Assembly (NCBI RefSeq): GCF_014696825.1
Contig: NZ_JACJQU010000023.1
Location: forward strand, 1 to 64,000
Direction of reading: 5' to 3'
Length of the DNA: 64,000 nucleotides
Source of the DNA: Anabaena sphaerica FACHB-251
Lineage (GTDB): Bacteria; Cyanobacteriota; Cyanobacteriia; Cyanobacteriales; Nostocaceae
In this document: positions 63,354 through 64,000 of the stretch, in pieces
Layout: every line of letters begins with the position of its first letter
Numbering within the stretch: position 1 is the first letter of the stretch
Notes under the pieces: model-generated
The model's database searches: none
The model's input: the letters and a program-made list of their open reading frames with translations, nothing else
What the model was told of the DNA's origin: nothing
Program-made: the position numbers and the translations under genes

Positions 63354-64000
63354 TTACGATGCTTGTTTGTGACCTAATTTGAGAAAAATAGTTTCTAGGT
63401 CTTCTTGAGTGCAGTGAAAATTGGTTAAAGGAATACTTGTACTGATGAGCGATCGCAATAATTCAGCAGTTTCTTCCTGTGTTCCTGAAAAATTAACCCG
63501 CACACTATTTTGGCTGTGTATTACCTCCCACTCTTGTACCAAAGGATAATTTTTTAGTTCTCTCACCAATACATCTATGTTGCCCAAAGTTGAGATAAAA
63601 ATTTGCTGTCGGGCTAAACGTTGATAAAGTGTTTGCAGTGAAGCACTTTCTACGAGAAAGCCTAGTTCCATAATGCCCACGGAAGTACATAACTCTGCTA
63701 AGTCGCTGAGAACATGGGAAGAAATTAATATTGTCATCCCAGCTTCTCGCAAAGCTTTGATAATTTCCCGAAACTGCATCCTCGCAATGGGATCAAGTCC
63801 AGAAACCGGCTCATCTAAAAGTAGTAAAATCGGTTCATGGATAATAGTCCGTGCTAAACTCAGACGCTGTTTCATCCCTCGTGATAGGGTAGAAATCATG
63901 CTGTTGCGTTTATTACCAAGTTGGATCAGTTCTAAAACTTCATGTAAGCGTTGGGTGCGGCGCGGTTGCCGTAAGCGGTATAAACGAGCAAAATAATCTA
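63354..64000 (-). CDS. ABC transporter ATP-binding protein (5' end beyond the window)
   Basis: At least 214 residues, open to the window edge, so the Walker A end of the gene lies outside. The signature motif LSRGMKQRL, Walker B ILLLLDEPVSGLDP and the His-switch ILISSH are present. The C-terminal region has an extra domain of about 75 residues, common in ABC-2 exporters. A Met at 63899 is internal, not the true start. It is translated just ahead of the permease gene. Confidence 0.95.
   Translation of the reverse strand, partial: DYFARLYRLRQPRRTQRLHEVLELIQLGNKRNSMISTLSRGMKQRLSLARTIIHEPILLLLDEPVSGLDPIARMQFREIIKALREAGMTILISSHVLSDLAELCTSVGIMELGFLVESASLQTLYQRLARQQIFISTLGNIDVLVRELKNYPLVQEWEVIHSQNSVRVNFSGTQEETAELLRSLISTSIPLTNFHCTQEDLETIFLKLGHKQAS

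Overview
The window looks like chromosomal DNA of a filamentous, probably heterocyst-forming cyanobacterium (Nostocales; an Anabaena/Dolichospermum/Aphanizomenon-type genome is my inference). The reasons are frequent HIP1 octamers (GCGATCGC), short heptamer tandem repeats between genes, and typical cyanobacterial genes: the AgrE/ArgZ arginine dihydrolase fusion, tandem AmiC amidases, a Ycf23/DUF561 protein, a YggT/Ycf19 protein, a glycine-rich RRM protein, DUF29 and DUF2085 proteins, an apocarotenoid oxygenase and MurT/GatD. No rRNA, tRNA or CRISPR array was recognised.

Layout. 0-8 kb: pyrG, two tandem AmiC-type amidases and a divergent histidine kinase/response regulator pair. 8-18 kb: a DUF2085 membrane protein, a wrecked Uma2-type gene carrying two miniature elements, agrE, an 801-residue nuclease-ATPase, a beta-propeller/RTX protein and an RNA-binding protein. 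18-31 kb: an MDR reductase, an RNase D-like exonuclease, a TPR lipoprotein, a two-subunit Na+/solute symporter, DUF29, a large VWA protein facing a dead kinase fragment, UbiD, Coq4 and a winged-helix-like protein with a small zinc-ribbon partner. 32-35 kb: the chaperones dnaK and hsp20. 35-40 kb: a type II thioesterase, then an overlapping subtilisin-protease/NACHT-ATPase pair. 40-49 kb: an alkaline phosphatase homologue, a carotenoid oxygenase, an acyltransferase, a thioredoxin-like lumenal protein, and murT and gatD separated by a gene of opposite orientation. 50-53.8 kb: a decaying accessory stretch (esterase-STAND ATPase pseudogene, dead RelE/ParE toxin with a living antitoxin, RAYT transposase fragment, VapBC-like module, frameshifted AAA gene). 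53.8-64 kb: thiD, upp, yggT, fetB, a DegT aminotransferase, ycf23 and an ABC-2 transporter that runs off the window end.

How it fits together. Housekeeping genes (nucleotide, cell wall, quinone, chaperone, transport) alternate with conflict-type genes and small mobile elements. A 93-bp element is present three times with 6-bp target duplications, and an 89-bp element twice. Together they sit inside or beside several broken genes. The best candidate for an under-described system is the protease + NACHT pair at 35.9-39.6 kb; the single-gene nuclease-ATPase at 12.9-15.3 kb is second.
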